Assembly: GCA_910588435.1 (NCBI GenBank)
Contig: CAJUPL010000002.1
Location: forward strand, 62,001-126,000
Origin: an uncultured Eggerthellaceae bacterium
Lineage (GTDB): Bacteria; Actinomycetota; Coriobacteriia; Coriobacteriales; Eggerthellaceae
Reading direction: 5' to 3'
DNA length: 64,000 nt
Position numbers and translations under genes: made by a program. A model generated the notes under the pieces. It saw nothing but the letters and a program-made list of their open reading frames with translations, was not told the DNA's origin and searched no databases. Below are positions 42,222 through 51,062 of this stretch, piece by piece; position 1 is the stretch's first letter; every line of letters starts with the position of its first letter.

Positions 42222-43264
42222 GCGAAGGCAAGCCAGCTAGCGAATGCCAACCCTCTGACATCATGGCCGAGGCCGCACGCGCGCAGCTCACAGGTGAGGA
42301 CATGGTGGGGCCAAGCGCCATCAAGGCCGTAGCGCCTGCGAAGGTGAACCTCTTCCTGGACGTTGGGCCCGAAAGGCCCGATGGCTTGCATGACGTGCTC
42401 ACTGTCATGCATGCGCTCACATTGCATGATGTCATCCATCTGAGCGCTGCAGACCACACGCCAGATGAGGCCCATGAGCTGGATCCCGTTCGCGAGGCGT
42501 GGGTGGGGGACGCATCCAACATCTACGTTCATGTGAGCATGATGGACAAGGGTGCTGCCTTGGACGAGGCTCCCCTCTGTGCTGATAACCTGGCTTGCAA
42601 GGCCGTGGATGCGCTTGCAAGGGCCGCAGGAAGGCAGGAGCCTGCAGAGGTCCGCATCCATATAGAGAAGTCCATCCCCTCGCAAGCGGGCCTTGGGGGC
42701 GGCTCCTCTGATGCAGCTTCCGTGCTTGCTTGCTTGGCATCTCATTGGGGAGTGGATGACCCGGACGTGCTCGCGCGCGCTGCTGCATCCATAGGCGCTG
42801 ATGTTGCGTTCTTCCTCCAAGGGGGGGCTGCTCTGATGCAAGGAGCGGGGGAGGGCTTCGAAAGGTCTCTGGAGCCCATGACCTCACCACTCGTGCTGGT
42901 GAAGCCGCCCTTCGGCGTTTCCACCAAGCGCGCATATGAGGCATATGATGCGTGTGGCGCGCCAGCCCCTTGCGCCCTTCGCCAAGAAGCCCAAGGAGCC
43001 ACGCGCGCATGCGATGTTCCGCTTTTCAACAGTCTGACAAAGCCTGTTGCAAGCATCTGCCCTAAGCTAGGAGACGTGCAACAATGGCTAGGTCTGCAAG
43101 ACGGCGTGGATGAGAAGCGGGTCCTCATGAGCGGAAGCGGCTCTGCTCTCTTCGCTATGACTGACTCCTTTGCTGATGCGTCCAAGATCGCATCGGCTGC
43201 CAAGCGCGAAGGGCTTTGGGCACGAGCCACGTCGTTCTCCAGGCTTCGCGCACAAGCGCTCTGA
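42218..43264 (+). CDS. ispE: 4-(cytidine 5'-diphospho)-2-C-methyl-D-erythritol kinase
   Basis: GHMP kinase of the non-mevalonate isoprenoid pathway, which would feed menaquinone side chains. VAPAKVNLFLDVGPERPDGLHDVLTVMHAL matches the substrate-binding start; the ATP loop is IPSQAGLGGGSSDAASVL; LVLVKPPFGVSTKRAYEAYD and VLMSGSGSALFAM close the fold. 348 residues against the usual roughly 290: there is a 25-residue N-terminal extension and an insertion around residues 90-120. ATG 42218 overlaps the tadA stop. Confidence 0.92.
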   Translation: MSEGKPASECQPSDIMAEAARAQLTGEDMVGPSAIKAVAPAKVNLFLDVGPERPDGLHDVLTVMHALTLHDVIHLSAADHTPDEAHELDPVREAWVGDASNIYVHVSMMDKGAALDEAPLCADNLACKAVDALARAAGRQEPAEVRIHIEKSIPSQAGLGGGSSDAASVLACLASHWGVDDPDVLARAAASIGADVAFFLQGGAALMQGAGEGFERSLEPMTSPLVLVKPPFGVSTKRAYEAYDACGAPAPCALRQEAQGATRACDVPLFNSLTKPVASICPKLGDVQQWLGLQDGVDEKRVLMSGSGSALFAMTDSFADASKIASAAKREGLWARATSFSRLRAQAL

Positions 43265-43294
43265 CGGATCCACGGCAAGGAAGGGGCTGAAGGC

Positions 43295-43717
43295 ATGCTG
43301 AATATGGTTGCAAGGCTATCTCGGTCCCTTCCGCTCCTGATCGCCCTTGCCCTGCTTGCCGTCATCATCTACTTCATCGTCTCTTGGCGCTCAACGCCCA
43401 CGCGCGCCAAAGATGTGCTGATCCGCGTGTTCATGTGGCTCACCTCCATCATCTCAGGTGTCTTCATCCTGTTCAGCCTGTATGCGCTCTTGGATTCGAA
43501 CACGCCCGCGTTCGAGCTTGCTGCTAGCTTCGCCGCTGTTGGGCTCATAGGGCTTGCAGTCACGCTCATATGCCGGTGGCGCTTTCGCAAGAACCATCCT
43601 CACTACAAGCATCGCCCCAACGCCAAGGCATCCACGCAAGGCTCTTCTCCTGTGAAGGCGAAGGGCACCTTCTGGTGGATCTATGACATCGTGGGAAGAT
43701 TCCGCCCGAAGGGATAG
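43295..43717 (+). CDS. Small membrane protein
   Basis: 140 residues with three hydrophobic segments (LPLLIALALLAVIIYFIVSW; VFMWLTSIISGVFILFSLYALL; LAASFAAVGLIGLAVTLIC) and a basic, disordered cytoplasmic tail ending in FWWIYDIVGRFRPKG. Not recognised. AAGGAAGGGG precedes the ATG. It is 30 bases after ispE and probably on the same transcript. Confidence 0.7.
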   Translation: MLNMVARLSRSLPLLIALALLAVIIYFIVSWRSTPTRAKDVLIRVFMWLTSIISGVFILFSLYALLDSNTPAFELAASFAAVGLIGLAVTLICRWRFRKNHPHYKHRPNAKASTQGSSPVKAKGTFWWIYDIVGRFRPKG

Positions 43718-43749
43718 CAACTTGAGCTCTTGCGCGGGCTTCGTAGCGT

Positions 43750-43755
43750 TATCAT
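43750..43755 (+). promoter_or_regulatory. -10 box directly before the acyltransferase start
   Basis: TATCAT ends 6 bases before the ATG at 43762, with no ribosome binding site, so the transcript is probably leaderless. Confidence 0.4.
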
Positions 43756-43761
43756 TTGCGT

Positions 43762-45861
43762 ATGACGGAAACGGAGCCTAAACACAGCAGTCACGCGCAA
43801 GAGGCGCATGCGCGCAAGCCCAAGAAGAAGGGAGTGCGCTACATCCCTGCATTGGATGGCCTTCGCGCCATAGCCGTGCTTGCCGTCATCGCGTACCACA
43901 TCGGGATCCCCGGCTGCGCTGGCGGCCTCATGGGCGTCACGGTCTTCTTCGTGATATCCGGCTACATCGTCACGAAGATCTTGTTGGTGGAGTTCGCCAG
44001 GACCTCCAAGATCAGCTTCAAGGACTTCTACATACGGCGCATCCGGCGCCTTGTGCCTGCCATCATATTGGTGATCGTGGCAACAGGGGCGCTCTGCACG
44101 CTGTTCAACCATGTGCTGCTGACGAAGATGCGCCCGGAGGTTCTACCGTCGCTCTTCTTCGTGAACAACTGGTGGCAGATCCTGAACGATGCGTCCTACT
44201 TCGAGAACCTGGGGCTTCCGTCTCCGCTGACGCACTTCTGGTCACTGGCCATAGAAGAGCAGTTCTATCTGGTGCTCCCCATGACGCTCTTCTTGGTGCT
44301 GCGCTTCGGCGGCCGCCTGTCCCAGCGTCGGAACCTGGCCTGCTTCATGCTGATCCTGGCCGCGGCATCCGCTTTGGAGATGGGGCTTCTGTATGACCCC
44401 AGCACTGACCCAACGCGCGTCTACTACGGCACTGATACTAGGGCGTTCTCGCTATTCATCGGAGCCTTCGTTGCGGTGGTCAGCACAGGCAACAAGAAGC
44501 GCCTTGCGAAGGGCATACGGCGCGCGTTCGCCATCATCGGGCTTGTGGGCGTGCTCATCTGCCTGTCCATCATGGGCGGCGAAGAGGCCTTCACCTACCG
44601 CGGTGGCATGGTGGCTTGCTCTGTGCTGACAGCCATGCTGATCTACGGAACGCTCTGGGAGGACACGGGCGCCATCGCTCGCGTGCTGGGGACCGCGCCG
44701 TTCCTCTGGGTGGGCAAGCGCTCATACGGCATCTACCTTTGGCACTATCCGCTGGTGCTGCTCTTCACCAATATGAACGGCAACGAGGGCATGGAGCTCA
44801 TCGGCATGGCGGCTGCGGTCATATGCACCTTCGCATGCGCTGAGCTCTCCTTCCGCTTCGTGGAGAATCCCATCCGCTATGGCATCTCGCTCTCAAAGGA
44901 GAAGGCGGCGAAGGCATCTGCCGCACCCAAGCACTCAGGGAGCCCTGTTACATCAGGTCCCATCCAAAGCGATATCGTAGAGGGCCTCTTGAGCGTACCT
45001 GATGAGAAGAGCATCGCCGGAGACCTATCCGAGGGCGAAGGCTATGACATGGACGAGGCTCAAGGGGATGGTTCGGGAGACGCTGAGAAGCAGGCGTCGC
45101 GCGCCAAGAGGCGCCCGCAGCTTCTGAGCATCCCCACATACATCGTGATCGCTTGCCTTGCGGCAGTGGCGCTCTTCGGGTTCGCATTCGTGGATGATGA
45201 GTCTGCCTTGAGCGATGACGGAGCTGCCATCCTCCTTCGCGGCTCCATGCCAGGTGAGCCTTACAACCAAGAGGTCCAGCTTGCCACGGGAGATGATGAG
45301 ATCCCCGTGATATCGCTGGATGAGGAAGAAGATGACGGTGAGGAGAAGCCCGTATACGACATCTTGATGATCGGGGACTCCGTGTCGCTTCGCGCAGTGC
45401 CGTACTTCGAGGAGCGCTTCCCATATGGGCACATAGACTCTGAGAAGAACAGGCGCATCGACCAAGGCATCGAGGTCTACAAGGAGTATGCCGAGGACGG
45501 TCAAGTGGGAGACATCGTGATCTTCTCGCTTGGCACGAACGGGCATCTGACAGAGGAGTCATTGAGGGAGGCCGTTGAGACCGTAGGATCGGACAAGCAG
45601 ATCTACTTCATCACGGTGCGGAGCGCCGATTCAGACCTTGCGAACGAGAACAACACGGCCATCAATCAGATAGTCTCTGAATACTCCAATGTGCATCTCA
45701 TAGATTGGAACTCATTGTCAGCCAGCCATGGGGATTACTTCGATGGGGACGGTACGCATCTGACAGATTCGGCAGCGAAGACATATATCCAGTTCATCGC
45801 TGATGTCTTGCAGTATCCAACGGCGGAGCAGCAGCAAGCCGAGAGGTCCGAACAGGACTGA
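43762..45861 (+). CDS. OatA-like peptidoglycan or polysaccharide O-acetyltransferase
   Basis: 699 residues in two parts. Residues about 30-390 are an Acyltransferase_3 membrane domain with ten or so TM helices, beginning PALDGLRAIAVLAVIAYHIG and containing VTVFFVISGYIVTKIL and the RIRRLVPAIILV helix; SLAIEEQFYLVLP has the catalytic-region Glu. After an acidic linker and one more TM (IPTYIVIACLAAVALFGFAFV) comes an extracellular SGNH esterase-like domain with LMIGDSVSLRAVP (Ser nucleophile), SLGTNG and FDGDGTHLTDSAA (Asp-His). This layout is that of OatA, which O-acetylates MurNAc and gives lysozyme resistance; another acceptor is possible. Confidence 0.9.
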   Translation: MTETEPKHSSHAQEAHARKPKKKGVRYIPALDGLRAIAVLAVIAYHIGIPGCAGGLMGVTVFFVISGYIVTKILLVEFARTSKISFKDFYIRRIRRLVPAIILVIVATGALCTLFNHVLLTKMRPEVLPSLFFVNNWWQILNDASYFENLGLPSPLTHFWSLAIEEQFYLVLPMTLFLVLRFGGRLSQRRNLACFMLILAAASALEMGLLYDPSTDPTRVYYGTDTRAFSLFIGAFVAVVSTGNKKRLAKGIRRAFAIIGLVGVLICLSIMGGEEAFTYRGGMVACSVLTAMLIYGTLWEDTGAIARVLGTAPFLWVGKRSYGIYLWHYPLVLLFTNMNGNEGMELIGMAAAVICTFACAELSFRFVENPIRYGISLSKEKAAKASAAPKHSGSPVTSGPIQSDIVEGLLSVPDEKSIAGDLSEGEGYDMDEAQGDGSGDAEKQASRAKRRPQLLSIPTYIVIACLAAVALFGFAFVDDESALSDDGAAILLRGSMPGEPYNQEVQLATGDDEIPVISLDEEEDDGEEKPVYDILMIGDSVSLRAVPYFEERFPYGHIDSEKNRRIDQGIEVYKEYAEDGQVGDIVIFSLGTNGHLTEESLREAVETVGSDKQIYFITVRSADSDLANENNTAINQIVSEYSNVHLIDWNSLSASHGDYFDGDGTHLTDSAAKTYIQFIADVLQYPTAEQQQAERSEQD

Positions 45862-45902
45862 TATTCGCGAACGGAATAGCATCCTCTCTTCGCATATTCT
45901 GA

Positions 45903-45932
45903 TTGACACTGCGAACTTGCGTCAGGTATGAT
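45903..45932 (+). promoter_or_regulatory. Strong promoter of tRNA-Ser(GCT)
   Basis: Perfect -35 TTGACA (45903-45908), an 18-base spacer and TATGAT (45927-45932), 22 bases before the tRNA. This is the best housekeeping promoter in the window. Confidence 0.85.
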
Positions 45933-45953
45933 GCTGTACTGCTTTCAGCATTC

Positions 45954-46044
45954 GGAGGAGTGACCGAGAGGCCGAAGGTGCTCGCCTGCTAAGTGAGTAT
46001 GCCCCAAAAGGGCATCTAGGGTTCGAATCCCTACTCCTCCGCCA
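45954..46044 (+). tRNA. tRNA-Ser (anticodon GCT)
   Basis: Class II tRNA with acceptor GGAGGAG/CTCCTCC, anticodon loop CTGCTAA containing GCT, a long variable arm (TGCCCCAAAAGGGCA), T loop GTTCGAATC, discriminator G and an encoded CCA at 46042-46044. Confidence 0.97.
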
Positions 46045-46084
46045 CAAGGGCCGGATATCACATGAGGATATCCGGCCCTTGTGG
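46042..46084 (+). terminator. 18-bp hairpin starting inside the tRNA CCA
   Basis: 46042-46059 and 46067-46084 pair perfectly with a 7-base loop. The left arm begins with the CCA end of tRNA-Ser. There is no U-run, so it may act as a processing signal or a terminator of another kind. Confidence 0.6.
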
Positions 46085-46177
46085 CATGCTGGGTGTCAAG
46101 GCTCTCGATGAGAGCCAGCGGCATGCGCTTGGTGTTGAGGAGGAGACACGCCTAGAGCGGCACACAGACTGGCTTCG

Positions 46178-48010
46178 GTGTTGATGGCGGGGATGCTGGC
46201 TTGCATCCTCTGCTTGGCACTTCACACACCGGCTCTTGCCATGGATGACATGGTGACCTGCAAGGAGACCGCGCAGGTGCAGACCGATGGCTCCCTTCAC
46301 ATATCCCAGAACAGGACCTATGTGATGAGCCAAGAGTCCACCACCCTCGTATGGCAGCTTGGAGGTGTGGAAGAGGACACCAAGATAGAAGTGGGCTCCA
46401 TTCGCATGGCTCATTCAACGCTGCAAGGTGGGATAGAAGGAGATTGGACCACCTTCCAAGAGGTCCCCTTCGCCTCTGAGATGCGCGGGTCTGATGCGGC
46501 GTCCATGATGAGCGCTCAGCAGGGAGCCTCGCCGCAAGATGGGCTCACCCTGCCAGAGGGAGCCTCGTTCGCAGTGGACGCGCACAGAAGCGCTATCTAT
46601 CTGTTCTTCCCAGCAACATCGGGCAGGGTCACGTTCGATGCTGACATCACGCTCACCAACATGGTGCGCGCATTCGATGATGTGGCTGAGCTCTATTGGG
46701 ACTACCTGCCTGTCTCTGAGATCCCCGCAACGGGCAGCGTGAATGCCACCATCCAGCTTCCGATGCCCGAGGGCATGGAAGCAGTTGCCGGGCAGAACGT
46801 GTTCGCGTGGGGGCACGGAGCGCAGGGCGCTGTGAGCATCAAAGAGGACGGCACCATCTCCTTCAAGATGCCTGAGGTGCGTGCGGGACAATATGGGCAA
46901 GCGCATGTGCTCTTCCCAACGGCATGGCTTTCGAACCTGAGCGTTGATGCGAGGCTTGCGCATAGCGGCACGCGCGGAGACGCGGCGAAGAGCGAAGAGG
47001 CTGCCTGGACTGACACATGGTCAGCGTGGCTTGCGAACTCCTACGCGCTGGATATGGCATTCATCATAGTGGGCCTGTTGGCTTTGGGCTCTGCGCTCAT
47101 CCTGTATCTGGCATTCGGGCGTGAGGGCTCTCGCAATGTGAGCAAGGATGATGCGCCCGCAAGCGAAGGCGGCATGGAAGAGACTGCGGGCTTGCCGGAG
47201 CCTGCGGTCATGGGACGCTTGCTCAGATGGGGCCACACCTCAGAGATGGACCTCGTGGCAACGCTCACTGCTCTCATGGCCAAGAAGGCCATCCTCGCAG
47301 ATCCAAGCGTCAGTGGCCAGCCCATGGGGAAGGGATATGGCAACATCCGCTTCAAGGGTGCTGCGAAGGCGAAGAGCCTGATCGAGACGCCAGCCGAGCA
47401 GGCGCTGTTCGCTCTCTTGTTCGACGATTGGGGAGATGGCTACATGAGCGTCTCTCTGTCAGACATCCGTGAGAAGGCAGGCAAGGACAAAGCGGCATTC
47501 CGTCATCAGATAGCGGAATGGTCTGATGTGCTGACAGAAGAGGTGAGGAGCCAAGATCTCTTCGATGCACGCAGCATCAAAGCGCAAAGAGCCGTCCTCA
47601 TCGGCGCATGCATCCTCTTCGCAGGTGTCCTCCTCTTCGGCGTCATGGGAGGCTCCTTCGTTCGCGGTACAGCGCTTGCGCTTGCAGCCATAGGGTGCGC
47701 GCTCATAGGCAATTACATGAAGAAGCGCACGCAAAAGGGCGTAGCCATGAGCCTGAGCGCGTCTGTTGCCGCGGGAGAGATCTCAAGCTATGAGAGCCTT
47801 GATGGCATGCCTGATGGTCTTGTGCCCTATGCCGTTGAGCTCTACCCAGACGGCGTGCTGCCCAATGCGCAAGTGGCACCCATCACAGAGGATGCCGCGC
47901 GCTCTTCCAGCATGGCTGAGGCGTGGCTCTCTCCCAGGCTTGGCAGGGGAGGGAAGGCCTACCCATCTTTGGCGCGCAGGCTCTCAAGATGCCTTGAGGA
48001 GTGGGGCTAG
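46178..48010 (+). CDS. DUF2207-type exported membrane protein
   Basis: 610 residues. An N-terminal signal segment (MLACILCLALHTPALA) leads to a beta-rich extracytoplasmic domain (VQTDGSLHISQNRTYVM...RVTFDADITLTNMV) as in DUF2207 proteins, then a TM helix at about 290-310, a cytoplasmic part with LRWGHTSEMDLVATLTALMAKKAIL, and two more TM helices at about 470-510 (VLIGACILFAGVLLFGVMGG; TALALAAIGCALIGNYM). Function of the family is not established. GTG 46178 and ATG 46184 are both possible and neither has a good ribosome binding site; an in-frame stop at 46136 limits the start. Confidence 0.78.
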   Translation: MLMAGMLACILCLALHTPALAMDDMVTCKETAQVQTDGSLHISQNRTYVMSQESTTLVWQLGGVEEDTKIEVGSIRMAHSTLQGGIEGDWTTFQEVPFASEMRGSDAASMMSAQQGASPQDGLTLPEGASFAVDAHRSAIYLFFPATSGRVTFDADITLTNMVRAFDDVAELYWDYLPVSEIPATGSVNATIQLPMPEGMEAVAGQNVFAWGHGAQGAVSIKEDGTISFKMPEVRAGQYGQAHVLFPTAWLSNLSVDARLAHSGTRGDAAKSEEAAWTDTWSAWLANSYALDMAFIIVGLLALGSALILYLAFGREGSRNVSKDDAPASEGGMEETAGLPEPAVMGRLLRWGHTSEMDLVATLTALMAKKAILADPSVSGQPMGKGYGNIRFKGAAKAKSLIETPAEQALFALLFDDWGDGYMSVSLSDIREKAGKDKAAFRHQIAEWSDVLTEEVRSQDLFDARSIKAQRAVLIGACILFAGVLLFGVMGGSFVRGTALALAAIGCALIGNYMKKRTQKGVAMSLSASVAAGEISSYESLDGMPDGLVPYAVELYPDGVLPNAQVAPITEDAARSSSMAEAWLSPRLGRGGKAYPSLARRLSRCLEEWG

Positions 48011-48013
48011 GTC

Positions 48014-48949
48014 ATGAGGCCAGGGTTCCAGCTTCCCCAAGCTGCATACAAGCTGATGATCGTGGTGGCCACCATCATCTGGGGCGTCTCCTTCGTCGTC
48101 ATGAAGGATGCCGTGGGCGTGATGGAGCCTTCATGGCTGATAGGCATCCGCTTCCTCTTCACTGCGGCCATCTTGAGCGCGGTCTTCTGGAAGCGCTTGG
48201 TCAAGAGCTTCGGGCCGGACCTGATCATCGGCGGCGCCATTCTGGGAGCGCTCTTGTTCTTGGCCTACTGGACGCAAACGGTCGGGCTCAAATACACCAC
48301 ACCTGGCAAGAACGCCTTTCTGACCGCGGTCTATTGCGTGATCGTCCCATTCATGTTCTGGGGCGTAGCCAAGCGCCGCCCCACCATCTACAACGTATGC
48401 GCAGCGGTGCTCTGCATCATCGGAGTAGGGTTCGTATCCCTATCCGGGGAGGACTTGACCCTTGGGTTCGGCGATGGGATGACCCTTGTGTGCAGCGTGA
48501 TGTTCGCCGCTCACATAGTTGCCACCGCAGTGGTTGCGAAGAGGTCTGACATCATGGCGCTCACGGTGATCCAGTTCATCGTGTCTGGCTTCCTTGGTTG
48601 CTTGGTCGGTGCGCTGACAGAGCCGCTACCAGACCTCACGGCCATCACTCCTGACTTCCTGTTCAATATGGCGTACCTGGTCATCTTGGCGTCGTGCGTT
48701 GCCATGGGCTTCCAGAATGCGGCAGTGGCTAAGGTGCCGCCATCGCAAGCGGCGGTGCTGCTATCATTGGAATCCGTATTCGGGGTGCTTGCGAGCATCC
48801 TGCTCTATGGTGAGCAGATGACGTTCGCGCTGATCTTGGGATTCGCTCTCATCCTAGGTGCTGTCATCTTGAGCGAGGCCTTCCCGCTGAAGAAGCCGCC
48901 GGATGATGTGGATGATGCCATCGCTGAGGATGCGATAGCCATAGATTGA
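48014..48949 (+). CDS. EamA/DMT-family transporter
   Basis: 311 residues, ten TM helices in two EamA repeats: MIVVATIIWGVSFVVMKDAVGVM, TQTVGLKYTTPGKNAFLTAVYCVIVPF in the first half and AVAKVPPSQAAVLLSLESVFGVLASILLYGEQMT in the second. Exporters of this family move amino acids, nucleosides or other metabolites; the substrate is not visible. It starts 3 bases after the DUF2207 gene, so the two share a transcript. A 14-base gap leads to the kinase-like gene. Confidence 0.88.
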   Translation: MRPGFQLPQAAYKLMIVVATIIWGVSFVVMKDAVGVMEPSWLIGIRFLFTAAILSAVFWKRLVKSFGPDLIIGGAILGALLFLAYWTQTVGLKYTTPGKNAFLTAVYCVIVPFMFWGVAKRRPTIYNVCAAVLCIIGVGFVSLSGEDLTLGFGDGMTLVCSVMFAAHIVATAVVAKRSDIMALTVIQFIVSGFLGCLVGALTEPLPDLTAITPDFLFNMAYLVILASCVAMGFQNAAVAKVPPSQAAVLLSLESVFGVLASILLYGEQMTFALILGFALILGAVILSEAFPLKKPPDDVDDAIAEDAIAID

Positions 48950-48963
48950 TGAGGAGATGAAGC

Positions 48964-49497
48964 GTGATGGGCGAGCGTGCACTGACCGAGCATGACAACA
49001 TCGTCTTGATAGGCATGCCAGGCTCTGGCAAGTCCACTGTTGGCGTAGTGCTGGCGAAGATGCTGAACTATGAGTTCGTTGATGTTGACCTTGTCATCCA
49101 GCAGAAGTGCGACAAGACCCTGCAGCGCCTCATAGATGCGCTTGGCCCTCAAGGCTTCATAGACGTTGAGAACGAGGTGCTGAAGAGCCTGGATTTCAAG
49201 CACACCGTGATATCAACTGGCGGCAGCGCCGTCTATTCGCCTGAGGCTATCGGGCACCTGTCCGAGGAAGGCGTGATCGTCTATCTCAAGATCGCTCTAC
49301 CTGAGCTTGAAGAGCGCCTCTCTGACTTCTCTGAGCGCGGCGTGGTCATGCGCAAGGAAGGCGCCATGAGCTTGGAGGCCCTCTATGATGAGCGCGTGCC
49401 CCTGTATGAGCAGCATGCAGATGTCACCGTTGACATCAATGGGCTTTCCATCACAGAGGCGGCGAATGCGGTTCGCGCAGCCTTAGGCCTCTCCTAG
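48964..49497 (+). CDS. Shikimate-kinase-like P-loop protein with altered substrate site
   Basis: 177 residues with the shikimate kinase fold: Walker A GMPGSGKST, YEFVDVDLVIQQK for the FxDxD strand, and ALYDERVPLYEQHADVTVDI for the RxPLYxExAD lid-end motif. However, the shikimate-binding pattern FRxxE reads FIDVE (Arg replaced by Ile), the GGG loop reads TGGSAVY, and the lid RPLL reads RGVVM. These positions hold shikimate in AroK, so another substrate is likely. GTG 48964 lies 7 bases after GAGGAG; ATG 48967 is close behind. It overlaps the convergent amidohydrolase by 15 bases. Confidence 0.82.
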   Translation: MMGERALTEHDNIVLIGMPGSGKSTVGVVLAKMLNYEFVDVDLVIQQKCDKTLQRLIDALGPQGFIDVENEVLKSLDFKHTVISTGGSAVYSPEAIGHLSEEGVIVYLKIALPELEERLSDFSERGVVMRKEGAMSLEALYDERVPLYEQHADVTVDINGLSITEAANAVRAALGLS

Positions 49498-50274
49498 GAA
49501 GCGGCTGGCATTGAGCTTGAGCATCTGCTCAAGCTCATCATCTGTGAAGCCTGCTTGCATGAAGCGGTCCAGCTCAGAGACGGGATCCCACATGGGGAAG
49601 TCAGACCCGAACATGACGCGGTGTGTACCATAGGCTCTGCATAGCTCACGCGTGCGCCGAAGCCCGAGGAATTCCATCGCGCTTGATGCGTCAACGAAGC
49701 AGTTCGCATCCTGCAAGATCTCAAGCCCTAGGTCGAAGATGGACCAGCCGCCGAAATGCGCTGCATCCACTGTCAGGTCCGGGAAGTCATCCAAGATGCG
49801 CTTCATCCTCTGCGGATGCGAGAAGCCGTAACGGTAGTCCCCGACGTGCATGATGATGGGGAGTCCCTTCGCCTGAGCTATCTCATATATGGGGTAGAGG
49901 CGCGGATCGTCCATGTTCACCTTCTGCGTATCAGGATGCAGCTTGATGCCGCGAAGCCCAAGCCCGCATGCGCGCTCTATCTCCGCTTCCATGTCCTGGG
50001 TGTCCTGATGCAGCGTCATGAACCCCACGAACTCAGGGTGCGCTTCGCATTCGCCAGCGATGAAGTCATTTATGTTCTGGACCTGATCTGCGCGCGTTGC
50101 CACTGAATGGACGATGTGGCGCTTTATGGGAGAGCCTTCGCAGGCTTCGATCAGGCTATCTGCCGTGCCTGTCTTCGTGCGCATCTCTATCTGATAGAAG
50201 CTGCCCACGCCCTCAACGGCACGCGAGGCGATCTTCTCAGGGTATATATGGCAATGGCAGTCAGTGACCAACAT
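49483..50274 (-). CDS. Amidohydrolase_2-family metal-dependent hydrolase
   Basis: 263-residue TIM-barrel hydrolase. DCHCHIYP at the N-terminus supplies the HxH metal ligands (His7, His9); GIKLHPD, IIMHVGDYR, DAAHFGG and GSDFPMWDP are the remaining strand-end ligands of the ACMSD/amidohydrolase-2 group. Some relatives are decarboxylases, others hydrolases; substrate unknown. LKLNASRFLG is the usual C-terminal helix. Convergent with the kinase-like gene; the next gene upstream is the divergent uspA. Confidence 0.87.
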   Translation of the reverse strand: MLVTDCHCHIYPEKIASRAVEGVGSFYQIEMRTKTGTADSLIEACEGSPIKRHIVHSVATRADQVQNINDFIAGECEAHPEFVGFMTLHQDTQDMEAEIERACGLGLRGIKLHPDTQKVNMDDPRLYPIYEIAQAKGLPIIMHVGDYRYGFSHPQRMKRILDDFPDLTVDAAHFGGWSIFDLGLEILQDANCFVDASSAMEFLGLRRTRELCRAYGTHRVMFGSDFPMWDPVSELDRFMQAGFTDDELEQMLKLNASRFLGEA

Positions 50275-50355
50275 TCAACGCCTTTCCTCTCTTGCATCTC
50301 AAAGCGCACCGCTTAGATATACTCGTTCAACATAGGCATGTCACAAGGAGGCATC

Positions 50356-50835
50356 ATGCTCTACAAGAACATCATGGTAGCTTATGACGGCAGCGAACCT
50401 TCCACAGAAGCCTTGGTAGTGGCGAAGGATATGATCGGAGAGGACGCGGATGCAACCATGCATATCGTCTCCATCATCCCGATAGGGGCAGCCGGCATAG
50501 GGCTTGAATCTCCCATACAGCCCGTATCAGGCATGTCCCAAGTCTACACTGACATGGATACGTTCAACACCCTCTTGGATAAGGCTAAGGCGGACACCAT
50601 CAGCAGCATCCATGACGCTGTTGACGACATGCTAGATGGCGTCAAGTGCAAGGTTGAGGCGGTGGCCTATGCGGCTGCCAAGCCGTCATACGGAATCGTG
50701 GAGTACGCATCTGAGAAGAGCGTGGACATGATCGTCATGGGAAGGCGGGGCTTAGGCGCGCTTCGGGCCATGCTCGGAAGCGTGAGCTATGCAGTGCTCC
50801 ATGAGTGCGATATCCCAGTGGTGACCGTTAAGTAG
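50356..50835 (+). CDS. Universal stress protein (UspA family)
   Basis: 159 residues. ATG 50356 follows CAAGGAGG, which sets the start. MLYKNIMVAYDGSEPSTEAL is the family start with Asp11; IVEYASEKSVDMIVMGRRGLGALRAMLGSVSYAVL contains the G-x2-G-x9-G-(S/T) ATP-binding motif, so it is probably an ATP-binding Usp. Such proteins aid survival in stress or starvation. A -10-like TATACT is at 50318-50323. Confidence 0.92.
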   Translation: MLYKNIMVAYDGSEPSTEALVVAKDMIGEDADATMHIVSIIPIGAAGIGLESPIQPVSGMSQVYTDMDTFNTLLDKAKADTISSIHDAVDDMLDGVKCKVEAVAYAAAKPSYGIVEYASEKSVDMIVMGRRGLGALRAMLGSVSYAVLHECDIPVVTVK

Positions 50836-50843
50836 ATGCGTGC

Positions 50844-50871
50844 TTGCATTTTGTCTCTCTAGGTGTATCAT
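50844..50871 (+). promoter_or_regulatory. Promoter of tRNA-fMet
   Basis: TTGCAT (50844-50849), a 16-base spacer and TATCAT (50866-50871), 41 bases before the tRNA. Confidence 0.5.
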
Positions 50872-50911
50872 AGGATGTCGCTTGAGGCGAATGTGACTTG
50901 AGCGCTCATAT

Positions 50912-50988
50912 TGCGGGGTGGAGCAGTCTGGTAGCTCGCCGGGCTCATAACCCGGAGGCCGTAGGTTCAAATCCTGCCCCCGCGACCA
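50912..50988 (+). tRNA. Initiator tRNA-Met (anticodon CAT)
   Basis: Cloverleaf with anticodon loop CTCATAA closed by GGG/CCC, the three G-C pairs that mark initiator tRNA. The first acceptor position is U opposite G, a weak pair as expected for an initiator. T loop GTTCAAATC, discriminator A, encoded CCA. Confidence 0.95.
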
Positions 50989-50997
50989 ACTATGATG

Positions 50998-51035
50998 CAG
51001 GGTCGGTGTTGATGCAGCACCGGCCCTGTTGCTTT
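50998..51035 (+). terminator. Terminator after tRNA-fMet
   Basis: CAGGGTCGGTG (50998-51008) pairs with CACCGGCCCTG (51018-51028), one G-U pair, followed by TTGCTTT. It separates the tRNA from the convergent GNAT gene. Confidence 0.7.
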
Positions 51036-51062
51036 ATCGGGGATTTGAACCACAGAGAAGCG

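Noticed and set aside
43088..43368. Minus-strand frames across ispE and the following gene
   Set aside because: They mirror coding sequence on the plus strand, with no start signals.
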